From assembly GCA_041752235.1 (NCBI GenBank), contig JBGSHM010000031.1, positions 82,310-146,309 of the forward strand: 64,000 nt of DNA, given 5' to 3'. Each line of letters opens with the position of its first letter. Within the stretch, counting starts at the first letter, position 1. Positions 1 through 8,638 of this stretch are shown piece after piece. The notes under the pieces are model-generated. The model did no database searches. It saw nothing but the letters and a program-made list of their open reading frames with translations, and was not told the origin of the DNA. Origin of the DNA: SpSt-398 sp041752235 (GTDB lineage Bacteria; Bacteroidota; Bacteroidia; Chitinophagales; Chitinophagaceae). The position numbers and the translations under genes were made by a program.

Positions 1-185
1 TCACAGGCATCCATCAGCAGACCGGCATCGAGAAAACGGGGGAGTTGGTATTTTTCGGAGACCTCCTGGGCCGTATCGTCATTGGGATCATAGAAACCGA
101 CCAGGTCTACACCGGGTATCTCCTTCCAGTTGTTCAGGTGGAATTTCCCCAGGTGGCCTACGCCGAAGACTCCGATTTTCAACAT
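1..185 (-). CDS. Gfo/Idh/MocA-family oxidoreductase, N-terminal fragment
   Basis: Only the first 61 codons lie in the window; the gene runs off the left edge. The start MLKIGVFGVGHLGKFHLNNW carries the Rossmann GxGxxG fingerprint (GVGHLG), followed by GFYDPNDDTAQEV, the second strand and adenosine-binding region of NAD(P)-dependent Gfo/Idh/MocA oxidoreductases. The ATG at 183-185 gives the fingerprint at the correct distance from the N-terminus. It lies downstream of the GntP-type permease on the same strand, separated by a repeat element. The substrate cannot be told from the fragment; a sugar or cyclitol dehydrogenase role is a family inference. Confidence 0.75.
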   Translation of the reverse strand, partial: MLKIGVFGVGHLGKFHLNNWKEIPGVDLVGFYDPNDDTAQEVSEKYQLPRFLDAGLLMDAC

Positions 186-250
186 GTTAACGATTTGGAG
201 CAAATATACAAAGGGTAGATTATTGGGGTTTAATTATTTGCCTGTGCTGT

Positions 251-323
251 CTAACCGCCAGGGCGCTATGACACAAGGGAGCGCCAGGAATTCCCCTTGC
301 GCCCTCGTGCCTTAGCGGTAAAA
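251..323. repeat. Palindromic intergenic repeat, copy A
   Basis: The spacer between the permease gene and the partial oxidoreductase is filled by an imperfect palindrome that starts CTAACCGCC and ends GCGGTAAAA, with GGCGCTATGACACAAGGG in its left arm. The same end words (ACCGC and GCGGTAAA) and the inner word GCGCTATG recur at 30682-30760 and 46761-46843, so this looks like one member of a dispersed family. Confidence 0.6.
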
Positions 324-325
324 AA

Positions 326-1636
326 CTACAAAATAAAATCCAGCAACAACACCCCCACCAACCCCAGTACCGAAATCGTCGTTTCCATGACAGTCCAGGA
401 CAAAAAGGTCTGTTTCAACGATAATCCAAAGAACTCCTTGTACATCCAGAAACCAGAGTCATTCACATGCGACCCGAAAACACTCCCTGTACCCACGGCC
501 AGTACCATCAATTCGGGTGAGGCGGCTCCGGAAACCACCAGTGGGGTAACTACCCCGGCCGCGGTGATCCCGGCTACGGTGGCGGAGCCAATGGCTACCC
601 GCAGCAGGGCGGTGACCACCCAGCCAAAGACCAGGGGGTGCATTTGCCAACGGCCACTAAAGGAGGCGATGTATTTATCAGTACCACTGTCCTGCAAGAC
701 CTGTTTCAACACACCGCCTGCGGTAATGATCAGTACGATCATCGCGATTCCTGATATGGCGTCCTGGGCCCATTTCATGGTTGTTTCCATGGACTTTCCA
801 GCCCGTAGTCCAAAATACCAGATGGCAAGCAATACGGATAATAAAAGGGCTATGGTGGTATCACCAATAAAGAGCAATATTTTTTTAAATACATGGTCAC
901 CCAAAAAATTATCTGCCACCACCGCCAGGGTTATCAACAATACAGGCATGAGCCCGATGAGAAAACTGGGAAAGGCGGCCGGAAGTTTTTTTTCGAGGTC
1001 ATTGTCGGTGGAAAGAAAAGTGGATTGCAATTTCACCTCGATCCCTTTTAATCGTTGTCCTAAAAAGGGCCCGGCCAACACCACCACGGGTATGGCCACC
1101 ATCAAGCCGTATATCAGTGTCTTTCCCATATTTGCCTGAAAAGCATTGACCAAGAAAACGGGACTGGGATGAGGCGGCAGAAAACAATGGGTGGTGGACA
1201 AGGAAGCAGCCATGGGAATGGCCACATACAACAATGGAAGTTTTGCCTTATGTGCAATCGAGAAAACAAGCGGCACCAGGATCACAAAACCAGCGTTGTA
1301 ATAAAGTGGTATGCCAATCAAAAATCCGGTCAGCAACACGGCCCATTGAATATGTTTTTCTCCAAAACCATTGATCAATGTTGTAGAAATTTTCTCTGCC
1401 GCACCACCTGCTTCCATCACTTTCCCCAATATGGCTCCCAGGCAAATCACCAATGCAACACCACTCAAGGTGGAACCAACCCCTTTTTCAATTGACTTTA
1501 CCACCTGCATTGGATCTAATCCCAGGAATAAACCTGAAAGTATGGCAACAATCAACAGGGAAATAAAGGGACTGACCTTTTTGGTAGTAAGAAAGATTTG
1601 CAGGCAGATGGCGAGAAAAATGACAAGCAATTGCAT
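326..1636 (-). CDS. GntP-family gluconate/aldonate:H+ symporter
   Basis: A 436-residue inner-membrane permease, the usual length of GntP-family transporters, which import gluconate and related sugar acids with protons. Hydrophobic segments cover almost the whole protein. Family hallmarks are the N-terminal LLIVAILSGLFLGL helix, the LGKVMEAGGAAEKI motif near residue 75, and the STTHCFLPPHPSPV loop near 145-160. It is the last gene of the minus-strand aldonate operon, 44 bases after the FAH-family gene, and most plausibly brings in the aldonate consumed by the upstream enzymes. Whether the substrate is gluconate, xylonate or arabinonate cannot be told from sequence. Confidence 0.9.
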   Translation of the reverse strand: MQLLVIFLAICLQIFLTTKKVSPFISLLIVAILSGLFLGLDPMQVVKSIEKGVGSTLSGVALVICLGAILGKVMEAGGAAEKISTTLINGFGEKHIQWAVLLTGFLIGIPLYYNAGFVILVPLVFSIAHKAKLPLLYVAIPMAASLSTTHCFLPPHPSPVFLVNAFQANMGKTLIYGLMVAIPVVVLAGPFLGQRLKGIEVKLQSTFLSTDNDLEKKLPAAFPSFLIGLMPVLLITLAVVADNFLGDHVFKKILLFIGDTTIALLLSVLLAIWYFGLRAGKSMETTMKWAQDAISGIAMIVLIITAGGVLKQVLQDSGTDKYIASFSGRWQMHPLVFGWVVTALLRVAIGSATVAGITAAGVVTPLVVSGAASPELMVLAVGTGSVFGSHVNDSGFWMYKEFFGLSLKQTFLSWTVMETTISVLGLVGVLLLDFIL

Positions 1637-1680
1637 GGATCAGGGGGTTATGGGTTGAATTATATTGAATGCCTCACGCC

Positions 1681-2511
1681 TCACTCCACTGTATTCACCA
1701 GCTCACCTATCCCTTCAATCGAAATCGCTACCACATCCCCGGATTGTAAAGTAAACGGATGATCCGGTACGATCCCTGTCCCCGTCATCACCATACAACC
1801 GTGAGGGAAGCTGGTCTCCCGATAAATATAAGATACTAATTCAGCCGGGGTGCGTTTCATTTTATCAATCCCAATTTGTCCAATAAATACTTCTTCCCCA
1901 TTGCGGGAGATGGACATGGATATGGTTGTATCAATTGGCAAAGCCTCTTCGGTCAGTAAGATGCAGGGTCCAACTGCTGCGCTTCCATCATAGGTCTTGG
2001 CTTGGGGAAGATAGAGTGGGTTCTCGCCTTCGATACTCCGGCTGCTCATATCATTTCCTATGGTGTAACCGATGATCTTTCCTGTAGAGGTGACCACCAG
2101 CGTGAGTTCAGGTTCGGGTACATCCCAGGTACTGTCTTTTCGTATCCTGACTTCTTCATGCGGACCCTTTACACGAAAGGCACTGGCCTTGAAAAAACAT
2201 TCCGGGCGTTCGGCTTCATAGACCTTTCCATAAAAATCAGCCCCGCCGGAGGCCTGACTTTCTTCCTGTCGCCCGACCATACTCCGGTAATAAGTTACTC
2301 CACAAGCCCATACTTCCTGCTGGCTTCCAATGGGCGGGAGGATATCCTGCAGTACCGATACTTCCACCGGAGATAAGGTTTGCACCAAGGCCTGTGCCTT
2401 CTGGTAAGCTGCATCATCATTGACCAGCTCGTCCCAGCTATTTTTTTTATCCAGAAAAAATTGATTGTTTGTTTGGAGGACAATGCCTGCCCGGGTTTTG
2501 TATATCCGCAT
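1681..2511 (-). CDS. FAH-family 2-keto-3-deoxy sugar-acid dehydratase/hydrolase
   Basis: A 276-residue cytoplasmic protein of the fumarylacetoacetate-hydrolase superfamily. The metal ligands are visible as Glu133 and Glu135 (DVPEPELTLV) and Asp154 (GNDMSSRSIE), with a conserved lysine at 172 (AKTYDG). The Glu-X-Glu then 19-residue spacing matches the 2-keto-3-deoxy-arabinonate dehydratase (KdaD) subgroup, which converts 2-keto-3-deoxypentonate to 2-oxoglutarate semialdehyde. The neighbours supply the preceding dehydratase and the following semialdehyde dehydrogenase, which supports that assignment. A hydrolase acting on a diketo-deoxy acid (fuconate-type pathway) remains possible. It starts 12 bases after the lactonase gene. 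Confidence 0.8.
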   Translation of the reverse strand: MRIYKTRAGIVLQTNNQFFLDKKNSWDELVNDDAAYQKAQALVQTLSPVEVSVLQDILPPIGSQQEVWACGVTYYRSMVGRQEESQASGGADFYGKVYEAERPECFFKASAFRVKGPHEEVRIRKDSTWDVPEPELTLVVTSTGKIIGYTIGNDMSSRSIEGENPLYLPQAKTYDGSAAVGPCILLTEEALPIDTTISMSISRNGEEVFIGQIGIDKMKRTPAELVSYIYRETSFPHGCMVMTGTGIVPDHPFTLQSGDVVAISIEGIGELVNTVE

Positions 2512-2523
2512 GAAGTTGGTTTT

Positions 2524-3528
2524 CTATTTTAAGGCGATACGCAACAGATACATATCATTAGTGATATAAAGCGTTTTCTCATCGGCACTCAGGGCGCAGT
2601 TGCTGGCTGAATTTTCAAGACGCAACAAACCTAATTTCTTTCCTTCTGCCGTAAAGAAATAAATACCACCCGGACCAGTTGCCATGACAATACCTTTCTT
2701 ATTTACTTTGAAACCATCCGGCAAGCCATTCCATCCCGGCTCATGTGCGGATGGGTCAAAGAAGATCCGTCCATTGGTGAGAGAATCACCTGTTAATTCA
2801 AAAATGTACCAATATGGTTTGGCGGGATCGCTGTTAGCAACCAATAGCTGTTTCTCACCGGGGAGCAGGGCAATTCCATTGGGACGTGTGATCGAATCCA
2901 CGAGTAAAACCAGTTCACCTTTTTTATTTACTTTGTACACTCCATTAAAGGGTAACTCCTTTGCTGAGTCTGAATCATCCTGTGTTCGCAAGCCATAAGG
3001 AGGATCGGTAAAAAATAATTCTCCGGCGGAATTGAAGACGCAATCATTTGGGCTGCTTAAACGCTTACCATTGAATTTATCCGCCAGCGCGGTAAAAGTG
3101 GGGAGTGGTTTATCCAATGGCGCTTCCATACGGGCTACCTGGCGGTTCCCATGTTGGGCCAATACCAATCGTCCTTGCGGATCAAGGGTCAAACCATTGC
3201 TTCCAGGTTCTTTGCTTAGACTGGGTACAGCATCAGTATATCCACTTGGTGTAAGGTAAACCTCAATTCCTTTTTCTTCGGTCCATTTGTAGATGGTGTT
3301 CCGGGGTACATCGCTAAAAATCAGAAAACCTTGTTCGGGAAGAAAGAGGGGGCCTTCACTCCAGTCAAAACTATCGGCCAGTATCTCGGCTTTTATAGAC
3401 GTGTCAATAACAGTTAGAAATTCCGGGTCATAGGTTATTAGCTGACCCGTAGCAGGGTAAACATGCGTGGGTTTTTCAGTGCAGTTGGAAAGTATTACTG
3501 AAACAAGGAGATAGAACAATTTATTCAT
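2524..3528 (-). CDS. SMP-30/gluconolactonase-family lipoprotein
   Basis: A 334-residue six-bladed beta-propeller protein of the SMP-30/gluconolactonase/LRE family, which hydrolyses aldonolactones. A lipoprotein signal is visible: MNKLFYLLVSVILSNC, with the lipobox LSNC, so it should be anchored outside the cytoplasm. Family motifs include FDWSEGPLFLPEQG (a metal-binding Glu near residue 58), SKEPGSNGLTLDPQG, LSSPNDCVFNSAGELFFTDPPYG, RPNGIALLPGE, and the C-terminal NCALSADEKTLYITN. It lies between the dehydratase and the FAH-family gene, so the likely job is opening a sugar lactone in the periplasm before uptake. Confidence 0.87.
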   Translation of the reverse strand: MNKLFYLLVSVILSNCTEKPTHVYPATGQLITYDPEFLTVIDTSIKAEILADSFDWSEGPLFLPEQGFLIFSDVPRNTIYKWTEEKGIEVYLTPSGYTDAVPSLSKEPGSNGLTLDPQGRLVLAQHGNRQVARMEAPLDKPLPTFTALADKFNGKRLSSPNDCVFNSAGELFFTDPPYGLRTQDDSDSAKELPFNGVYKVNKKGELVLLVDSITRPNGIALLPGEKQLLVANSDPAKPYWYIFELTGDSLTNGRIFFDPSAHEPGWNGLPDGFKVNKKGIVMATGPGGIYFFTAEGKKLGLLRLENSASNCALSADEKTLYITNDMYLLRIALK

Positions 3529-3546
3529 GATATCGATTGGTTTTTA

Positions 3547-3572
3547 TTCCCGAAGCCTCGGGCCTGCGGGAA
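3547..3572 (-). other. Intercistronic stem-loop
   Basis: In the 52-base gap between the dehydratase and lactonase genes, TTCCCG (3547-3552) pairs with CGGGAA (3567-3572) and an inner GCC-TCG-GGC stem sits at 3555-3563. No T-run follows, so an mRNA-processing or stability hairpin inside the operon is more likely than a full terminator. Confidence 0.4.
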
Positions 3573-3580
3573 ACTGAAAC

Positions 3581-5299
3581 TTAGTGAGAATCACGGGTAA
3601 CCGCACTTCCGCTACTCCCTTGTAAAAAGTCGAGGTCTGCCCCTTTATCCGCCCCCATGACATGCTTTACATACATGCTTACATAACCTCTTGTAGCGGC
3701 AGGCGCAGGAGGCGTCCAGGCTGCCCGGCGTTTGGCCAGATCTTCCTCGGACACCAGCAACTGAAGTTTTCGGTTTGGTACATCCAGTTCAATCAGGTCA
3801 CCGTTTTGCACCAGCGCCAGTGCGCCACCAATGGCGCTTTCGGGAGATACATGCAAAACGGCTGTGCCGTAGGCGGTACCACTCATCCGTCCATCGCTGA
3901 TACGCACCATATCGCGGACACCTTTTTCCAATAATTTTTTAGGCAGCGCCATATTACCTACTTCAGGCATTCCCGGATAACCAACCGGTCCCACGTATTT
4001 TAATACCATGACACTGGTTTCATCAATATCCAGGTTGGGGTCATCAATACGTTGATGATAGTCTTCAATACTTTCAAATACCACGGCACGGCCCGTATGT
4101 TTCATCAGGGCAGGAGTGGCGGCACTTGGTTTGATCACCGCTCCATTTTCGGCCAGGTTGCCTTTTACCACCACACAACCCGCTTCGGCGATCAGTGGTT
4201 TTTCATACGAGGCGATCACGGCTGGATTATAGCAGGTCGTTTCTCCTTTAATATTTTCGTGATGGTTTTTACCGGTGACGGTGATCACGTTTTTATGCAG
4301 TTTCTCCCGGAGTTCGTGTAAGATCACCGGCAGCCCGCCTGCATAATAGAAATCTTCCATCAGGTAGGTGCCCGAGGGCATCAGGTTAAGCAGCAAGGGA
4401 ATCTTGCTACCGATCCGGTCAAAATCATCCAATGAAAGATCCACACCAATCCGTCCGGCAATAGCGGTCAAATGGATCAGGAAGTTGGAGGAGCCACCCA
4501 CGGCAGCATTGGTGATGATGGCGTTTTCAAAGGCTTCCCGTGTCAGAATTTTATCAATGGTCAGGTTTTCTTTTACCATTTCTACAATTCGCCGGCCACT
4601 CAATTGGGCCATGACTTTTTTTCTGGAGTCAGCAGCCGGTATGGCGGAGGCTCCACTCAGGGTCAGCCCCAGGCTTTCTACCATCACTGCCATGGTACTG
4701 GCCGTTCCCATGGTCATACAGTGACCGATGCTCCGGCTCATACAGCTTTCAGCATACTCTACTTCCTCTTGCGACATTTTACCCGTCTTCATGTCTTCAT
4801 CAAATTTCCAGACATGAGTCCCGCTACCAATAGTCTGTCCTTTGTACCGGCCATTGAGCATGGGCCCACCGGGTACCACGATCGTCGGCAATCCTACACT
4901 CGCTGCTCCCATCACGGTGGAGGGCGTGGTCTTATCACAACCCGTTAAAAGCACCACGCCATCTATTGGGTTACCCCGTATGGATTCCTCCGCATCCATA
5001 CTCGCCAGGTTGCGAAACAACATCGCGGTTGGTTTTATCAGGGTTTCTCCCAGGCTCATGATCGGAAATTCCACCGGAAAGCCTCCGGCTTCCAGCACAC
5101 CTCTTTTTACCGATTCCGCATGGTCCCGGAAATGCGCATTACAAGGCGTTAATTCACTAAATGTATTACAGATGCCGATCACCGGTCGGCCATCAAAATG
5201 ATCTGTGGGCATGCCCTGATTCTTCATCCAGCTCCGGTAGATGATGCCGTCTTTGTCTTTACGGCCAAACCAGTCGTGGCTTCTTAGTCGTTTGCTCAT
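3581..5299 (-). CDS. IlvD/Edd-family aldonate (pentonate) dehydratase
   Basis: A 572-residue Fe-S dehydratase of the IlvD/Edd family, removing water from an aldonate to give the 2-keto-3-deoxy acid. With the ATG at 5299 the candidate [2Fe-2S] cysteines are Cys53 (SELTPCNAHF), Cys121 (LTGCDKTTPS) and Cys194 (SIGHCMTMGTAS). Their spacing of 68 and 73 residues equals that known for L-arabinonate and D-xylonate dehydratases. A longer frame opens at 5353 but overlaps the upstream gene by 11 bases and adds 18 non-conserved residues; the MSKRLRSHDWFGR start fits the family better. Which aldonate it prefers is not visible. It sits directly downstream of the semialdehyde dehydrogenase. Confidence 0.87.
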   Translation of the reverse strand: MSKRLRSHDWFGRKDKDGIIYRSWMKNQGMPTDHFDGRPVIGICNTFSELTPCNAHFRDHAESVKRGVLEAGGFPVEFPIMSLGETLIKPTAMLFRNLASMDAEESIRGNPIDGVVLLTGCDKTTPSTVMGAASVGLPTIVVPGGPMLNGRYKGQTIGSGTHVWKFDEDMKTGKMSQEEVEYAESCMSRSIGHCMTMGTASTMAVMVESLGLTLSGASAIPAADSRKKVMAQLSGRRIVEMVKENLTIDKILTREAFENAIITNAAVGGSSNFLIHLTAIAGRIGVDLSLDDFDRIGSKIPLLLNLMPSGTYLMEDFYYAGGLPVILHELREKLHKNVITVTGKNHHENIKGETTCYNPAVIASYEKPLIAEAGCVVVKGNLAENGAVIKPSAATPALMKHTGRAVVFESIEDYHQRIDDPNLDIDETSVMVLKYVGPVGYPGMPEVGNMALPKKLLEKGVRDMVRISDGRMSGTAYGTAVLHVSPESAIGGALALVQNGDLIELDVPNRKLQLLVSEEDLAKRRAAWTPPAPAATRGYVSMYVKHVMGADKGADLDFLQGSSGSAVTRDSH

Positions 5300-5342
5300 C
5301 GTGTTAAGCGGGTTGTAAAATTTATAGTCATTCGAATTTCCC

Positions 5343-6941
5343 TTAGATATCATTTTTGGTTAATGCACCATCAACCAATCTAAAGATAGACAATGAATTC
5401 TTGTTTTTAAGTTCTGCCGGCAGTAGCGCATCAGGCATACCCTGATAACATACAGGCCGGGTAAAGCGATAAATGGCAGCCGTACCTACAGAGGTCGTTT
5501 TGCTGTCCGTTGTGGAAGGGAAGGGCCCGCCATGGACCATGGCGCTACACACTTCCACACCGGTTGGAAAACCATTGATTACGATCCGTCCGGCCTTTTG
5601 TTCTAAAATATGGATCAGGTCCTGATATTCTGAAAGTTCTTGCTCCGTACCATGTACAGTAACTGTTAAATGTCCGGACAGATTACGGGCTATTTCCAAC
5701 ATTTCCTGTTTGCCTGGCGTGGAAACTATCAGGCTGGCAGGACCGAAAATTTCTTCACTCAGGGATGCGCTATTTTTAAAGGTGTCATGGTTTGCTTTTA
5801 ACAGAACCGGGGTGGCTACATTTTCTTTATTCGGCATTCCTTTATCCCCGCTGGACATTTTTTCAACACCCTTTACTTGTTGGCGTTGTTCTACTCCTTC
5901 CTGAAAGGAATTAAAAATAGACGGTGCAAGCATGACGCCACCAATCGTTTTTTCAAAGGCTTCTTTCAATTGGGCAGAGAATTCGGATTGACTGCCCTGT
6001 TGGTAAATGAGTAATCCCGGATTGGTACAAAACTGTCCCACACCCAGTGTTACCGATCCTGAAAAGCCTGCGGCGATGGCGGCACCTCTTTCCTTCATGG
6101 CTTCGGGTAAAATGAAAACAGGGTTACTGCTTCCCATTTCTGCATATACGGGAATGGGTTCAGGTCTGCTTACTGCGGCATCAAAAAGCGCTTTACCTCC
6201 TTTATAAGACCCGGTAAAACCAACGGCTTTAACCAAAGGATGCTTTACCAATTGTATTCCGGTAGTAGTACCATCGCCAAACAGGAGAGAGAAAACGCCG
6301 TCGGGCATTTCGATTTTCCTGGCCGCAGTTTGAATTGCCTGGCCTACGAGGGCTGAAGTAGCGGGATGCGCGCTATGTGCTTTCACAATAACCGGGCATC
6401 CGGCGGCCAGGGCAGATGCAGTATCTCCACCAGCTACGGAGAAGGCCAGTGGAAAATTACTGGCGCCAAAGACCACCACGGGTCCAAGGCCAATTTGCAT
6501 GTAGCGTAAATCAGGTTTGGGTAGGGGTGAGCGCTGGGGTTGGGCCGTTTCAATCCGGGCATCCACCCAGGAACCTTCTTTCAGGAGTGATGCAAACATC
6601 CTCAGTTGATTCACGGTCCGCCCACGTTCCCCCTCTATTCGGGCAGGAGGCAGTCCGGTTTCATCACAGCATACGGTCACCAGGGCTTCGCCCAGATTCA
6701 TTATTTCCTCCGCTATGGCTTCCAGAAAAATAGCCTTTTCAATACCCGTCTTTTTGGAATAGCGTTGAAAGGCCGCAGCCGCTTTTTCAGCAGCCAGGTT
6801 TACCTCGTCCGGTGTGGCTTTCAAGAACTGAAAAGGATTGGGTTGTCCCGTAGCCGGATTAAAAGAGAAAAATGATTCACTGCCCTTGTCGGAATGACCA
6901 AAGCCGATGATTTGACTGCCTGCTCTCATGTTCGCGTGCAT
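5343..6941 (-). CDS. 2,5-dioxovalerate (ketoglutarate semialdehyde) dehydrogenase
   Basis: A 532-residue aldehyde dehydrogenase. The catalytic nucleophile is Cys305 (VGQFCTNPG), the general base Glu268 (VYAEMGSSNP), and the oxyanion Asn162 (FGASNFPLAFS). The CTNPG form and the GAS-NFP motif are typical of the NADP-preferring ketoglutarate-semialdehyde dehydrogenase branch that oxidises 2,5-dioxopentanoate to 2-oxoglutarate, the last step of oxidative pentose or glucarate breakdown. It is the first gene of the minus-strand aldonate operon, and a promoter with an operator-like inverted repeat lies just upstream. MRAGSQ at residue 5 is an alternative start. Confidence 0.87.
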   Translation of the reverse strand: MHANMRAGSQIIGFGHSDKGSESFFSFNPATGQPNPFQFLKATPDEVNLAAEKAAAAFQRYSKKTGIEKAIFLEAIAEEIMNLGEALVTVCCDETGLPPARIEGERGRTVNQLRMFASLLKEGSWVDARIETAQPQRSPLPKPDLRYMQIGLGPVVVFGASNFPLAFSVAGGDTASALAAGCPVIVKAHSAHPATSALVGQAIQTAARKIEMPDGVFSLLFGDGTTTGIQLVKHPLVKAVGFTGSYKGGKALFDAAVSRPEPIPVYAEMGSSNPVFILPEAMKERGAAIAAGFSGSVTLGVGQFCTNPGLLIYQQGSQSEFSAQLKEAFEKTIGGVMLAPSIFNSFQEGVEQRQQVKGVEKMSSGDKGMPNKENVATPVLLKANHDTFKNSASLSEEIFGPASLIVSTPGKQEMLEIARNLSGHLTVTVHGTEQELSEYQDLIHILEQKAGRIVINGFPTGVEVCSAMVHGGPFPSTTDSKTTSVGTAAIYRFTRPVCYQGMPDALLPAELKNKNSLSIFRLVDGALTKNDI

Positions 6942-6965
6942 GTTTAATGAAATGTATAAGTACGT

Positions 6966-7002
6966 AAAAAGACCAAATGTAGATACAAAAGGTCTTTTTC
7001 AA
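6966..7002 (-). promoter_or_regulatory. Promoter with operator-like inverted repeat for the aldonate operon
   Basis: On the minus strand a TTG at 7000-7002 is followed after 18 bases by TACATTTG (6974-6981), a perfect match to the Bacteroidota minus-7 consensus TAnnTTTG. The spacer is framed by a perfect 9-bp inverted repeat, AAAAAGACC (6966-6974) and GGTCTTTTT (6991-6999). The right arm lies between the two promoter boxes and the left arm overlaps the minus-7 box, as expected for a repressor site. The first gene starts 25 bases downstream of the minus-7 box. Confidence 0.65.
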
Positions 7003-7023
7003 TGTTCACTGCTAATGCTAACT

Positions 7024-7058
7024 ACATGTCCGGACCAGATTGTTCGATCCGGACATGT
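7024..7058 (-). terminator. Hairpin after the SusD gene
   Basis: ACATGTCCGGA (7024-7034) and TCCGGACATGT (7048-7058) form a perfect 11-bp stem with a 13-base loop, 12 bases after the SusD stop codon. There is no T-run, so it may be a weak terminator or a 3-prime-end stabilising stem that separates the SusC/D transcript from the aldonate operon. Confidence 0.55.
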
Positions 7059-7069
7059 ATGTCTGTTGG

Positions 7070-8638
7070 TTAGTTATCCCAGAAAACACGGGTAACCAGG
7101 TTGTCGTTCCCACCCAGGCTGGTTACGGCATCCTGATAATTTGTATTATTTCTGGATGCTTCTTCATTTGGATAAGCCATACGGCGTACAAACCCACCCT
7201 GCAGGTTGTTGTTGTATCCGTTTGGAGTCAGTGTCGGAAAGCCGCTTCTTCTGAAATTGGCAAATGATTCAGCCCCATTCCCTACACAAGCGATCCAGTA
7301 CTGGGTATTGATTTGCCGAAGGGCGTTGGCCGGGTCGTAGGCCACACCGGTTTGCGACAGGTAGAATGTTTTTTCGGCGCTGGTAACCGCAGGGCTCATT
7401 ACATTGGGATACCGGGCATATTCATCCATGGAGGCGATTACACCTTCTTCATAGTATTGCTGAGCGGTCTGGGCGCCCGATAATCCGGTCAACCAACCTT
7501 TGAAGGCAGCTTCAGCCAGCAGCAGTTTGGTTTGCGCATTTGTTACATAAAAAACAGGAGCAGTAGCGCTTCCAAAAACGGTGAAGTTGAGTTGGGAATA
7601 ATTTTGACCGGTTCCGTTTGTACCCCTGTACCCCGGATAGGTTAGTACACTTGTCTGGTCATACCCCACCGGGAAACCATATTGATTGGCCAGGGTGGTA
7701 TCGGGTGTCAGGGCCAAGACCTGGTTAGGGTCCGAATATTTCCCCGAAATATATTTCAGCCTGGGGTCAAAGGTTGATTTAAGTTGGTTTACGAATGGCT
7801 CAGCGAGATAGTAGAAATAAGGGTTGGTGCCTCGGGGACCTGCATTCAGCGGGTTGTTATAAACCGAAGAAAACTGGATCAGGGCGTTGTCGGCATTGGA
7901 TTGCATAACGCCACCATTATATGCCTCCTGAACAATTGTCCGTGCTTTGTTTTGATCAATTTTTGAATACCGCATCCCTAAGCGCAACAACAGGGAGTTG
8001 CCCAGTTTTTTCCAAAGGGCTACCTGGTTGGCTGCTGAGCCCGATGTGCCGTATAAAAGATCTTCGGTCACCATATCCTTGGTCGGGTCAAGGGCGGCTG
8101 TGGCGGCTTTTAACTCGGCATAGAGGTCGTCGTAAATGTCTTCATCCTTGTCGTAGGTAGGATAGAAGTTCGCTTCCAGGTAAGCTTTCCCGGCATTCGA
8201 GTAAGGCACATCACCATAGGTATCTACCAATGTCATGAATACATACGCCTTCCAGATACGGACCTGGTTGTATAGGTTTGTTCTTGTATTGTCATCCTTT
8301 ACCAGGCTGATGATCTGTTGTATCAGTTTAACCGAGTTTGGATAATTGTCATTCCATCGCGGCGCGTTGAAATTGTTATTATCCTCATTGAAATTAAATC
8401 CGGCTGTAGCCCCGGTATTGTAGGCGTTTAAAAATTGTTGTACAATGGTCTGTTCACCTTCCCAGAAACCGGGATGTGTGGTACGCTGGGCATTGGTAAA
8501 TAACAAAGCCGGGTTGATGCTGGTGAGGGCATAAGGGTTTGTATTGATGCCCTCAAACCCCTTGTCGCATCCAACCATCAGGAGCATGGCCAGCGGTAAG
8601 GCTAAATATCTTTTCATTTTTTTCATATTGGCAATCAT
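7070..8638 (-). CDS. SusD/RagB-like nutrient-binding lipoprotein
   Basis: A 522-residue SusD-type surface lipoprotein that captures a glycan or sugar-acid ligand and hands it to its SusC partner. The signal carries a lipobox (LAMLLMVGCDKGFEGINTNP), and the INTNPYALTSINPALLF start is typical of the SusD_2/RagB branch. TPR-like helices follow (KLIQQIISLVKDD, VRIWKAYVFMTLVDTYGDVPYSNA, the latter a SusD signature). The C-terminal region has LRQINTQYWIACVGNGAESFANFRRSGFP, also typical. It starts next to the SusC stop codon. Starts at internal methionines 5 or 8 would give a shorter, more normal signal peptide. The ligand is unknown. Confidence 0.92.
   Translation of the reverse strand: MIANMKKMKRYLALPLAMLLMVGCDKGFEGINTNPYALTSINPALLFTNAQRTTHPGFWEGEQTIVQQFLNAYNTGATAGFNFNEDNNNFNAPRWNDNYPNSVKLIQQIISLVKDDNTRTNLYNQVRIWKAYVFMTLVDTYGDVPYSNAGKAYLEANFYPTYDKDEDIYDDLYAELKAATAALDPTKDMVTEDLLYGTSGSAANQVALWKKLGNSLLLRLGMRYSKIDQNKARTIVQEAYNGGVMQSNADNALIQFSSVYNNPLNAGPRGTNPYFYYLAEPFVNQLKSTFDPRLKYISGKYSDPNQVLALTPDTTLANQYGFPVGYDQTSVLTYPGYRGTNGTGQNYSQLNFTVFGSATAPVFYVTNAQTKLLLAEAAFKGWLTGLSGAQTAQQYYEEGVIASMDEYARYPNVMSPAVTSAEKTFYLSQTGVAYDPANALRQINTQYWIACVGNGAESFANFRRSGFPTLTPNGYNNNLQGGFVRRMAYPNEEASRNNTNYQDAVTSLGGNDNLVTRVFWDN

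Noticed and set aside
297..1139. A 280-codon plus-strand open frame
   Set aside because: It is the shadow of the GntP-type permease; the product has no recognisable domains.
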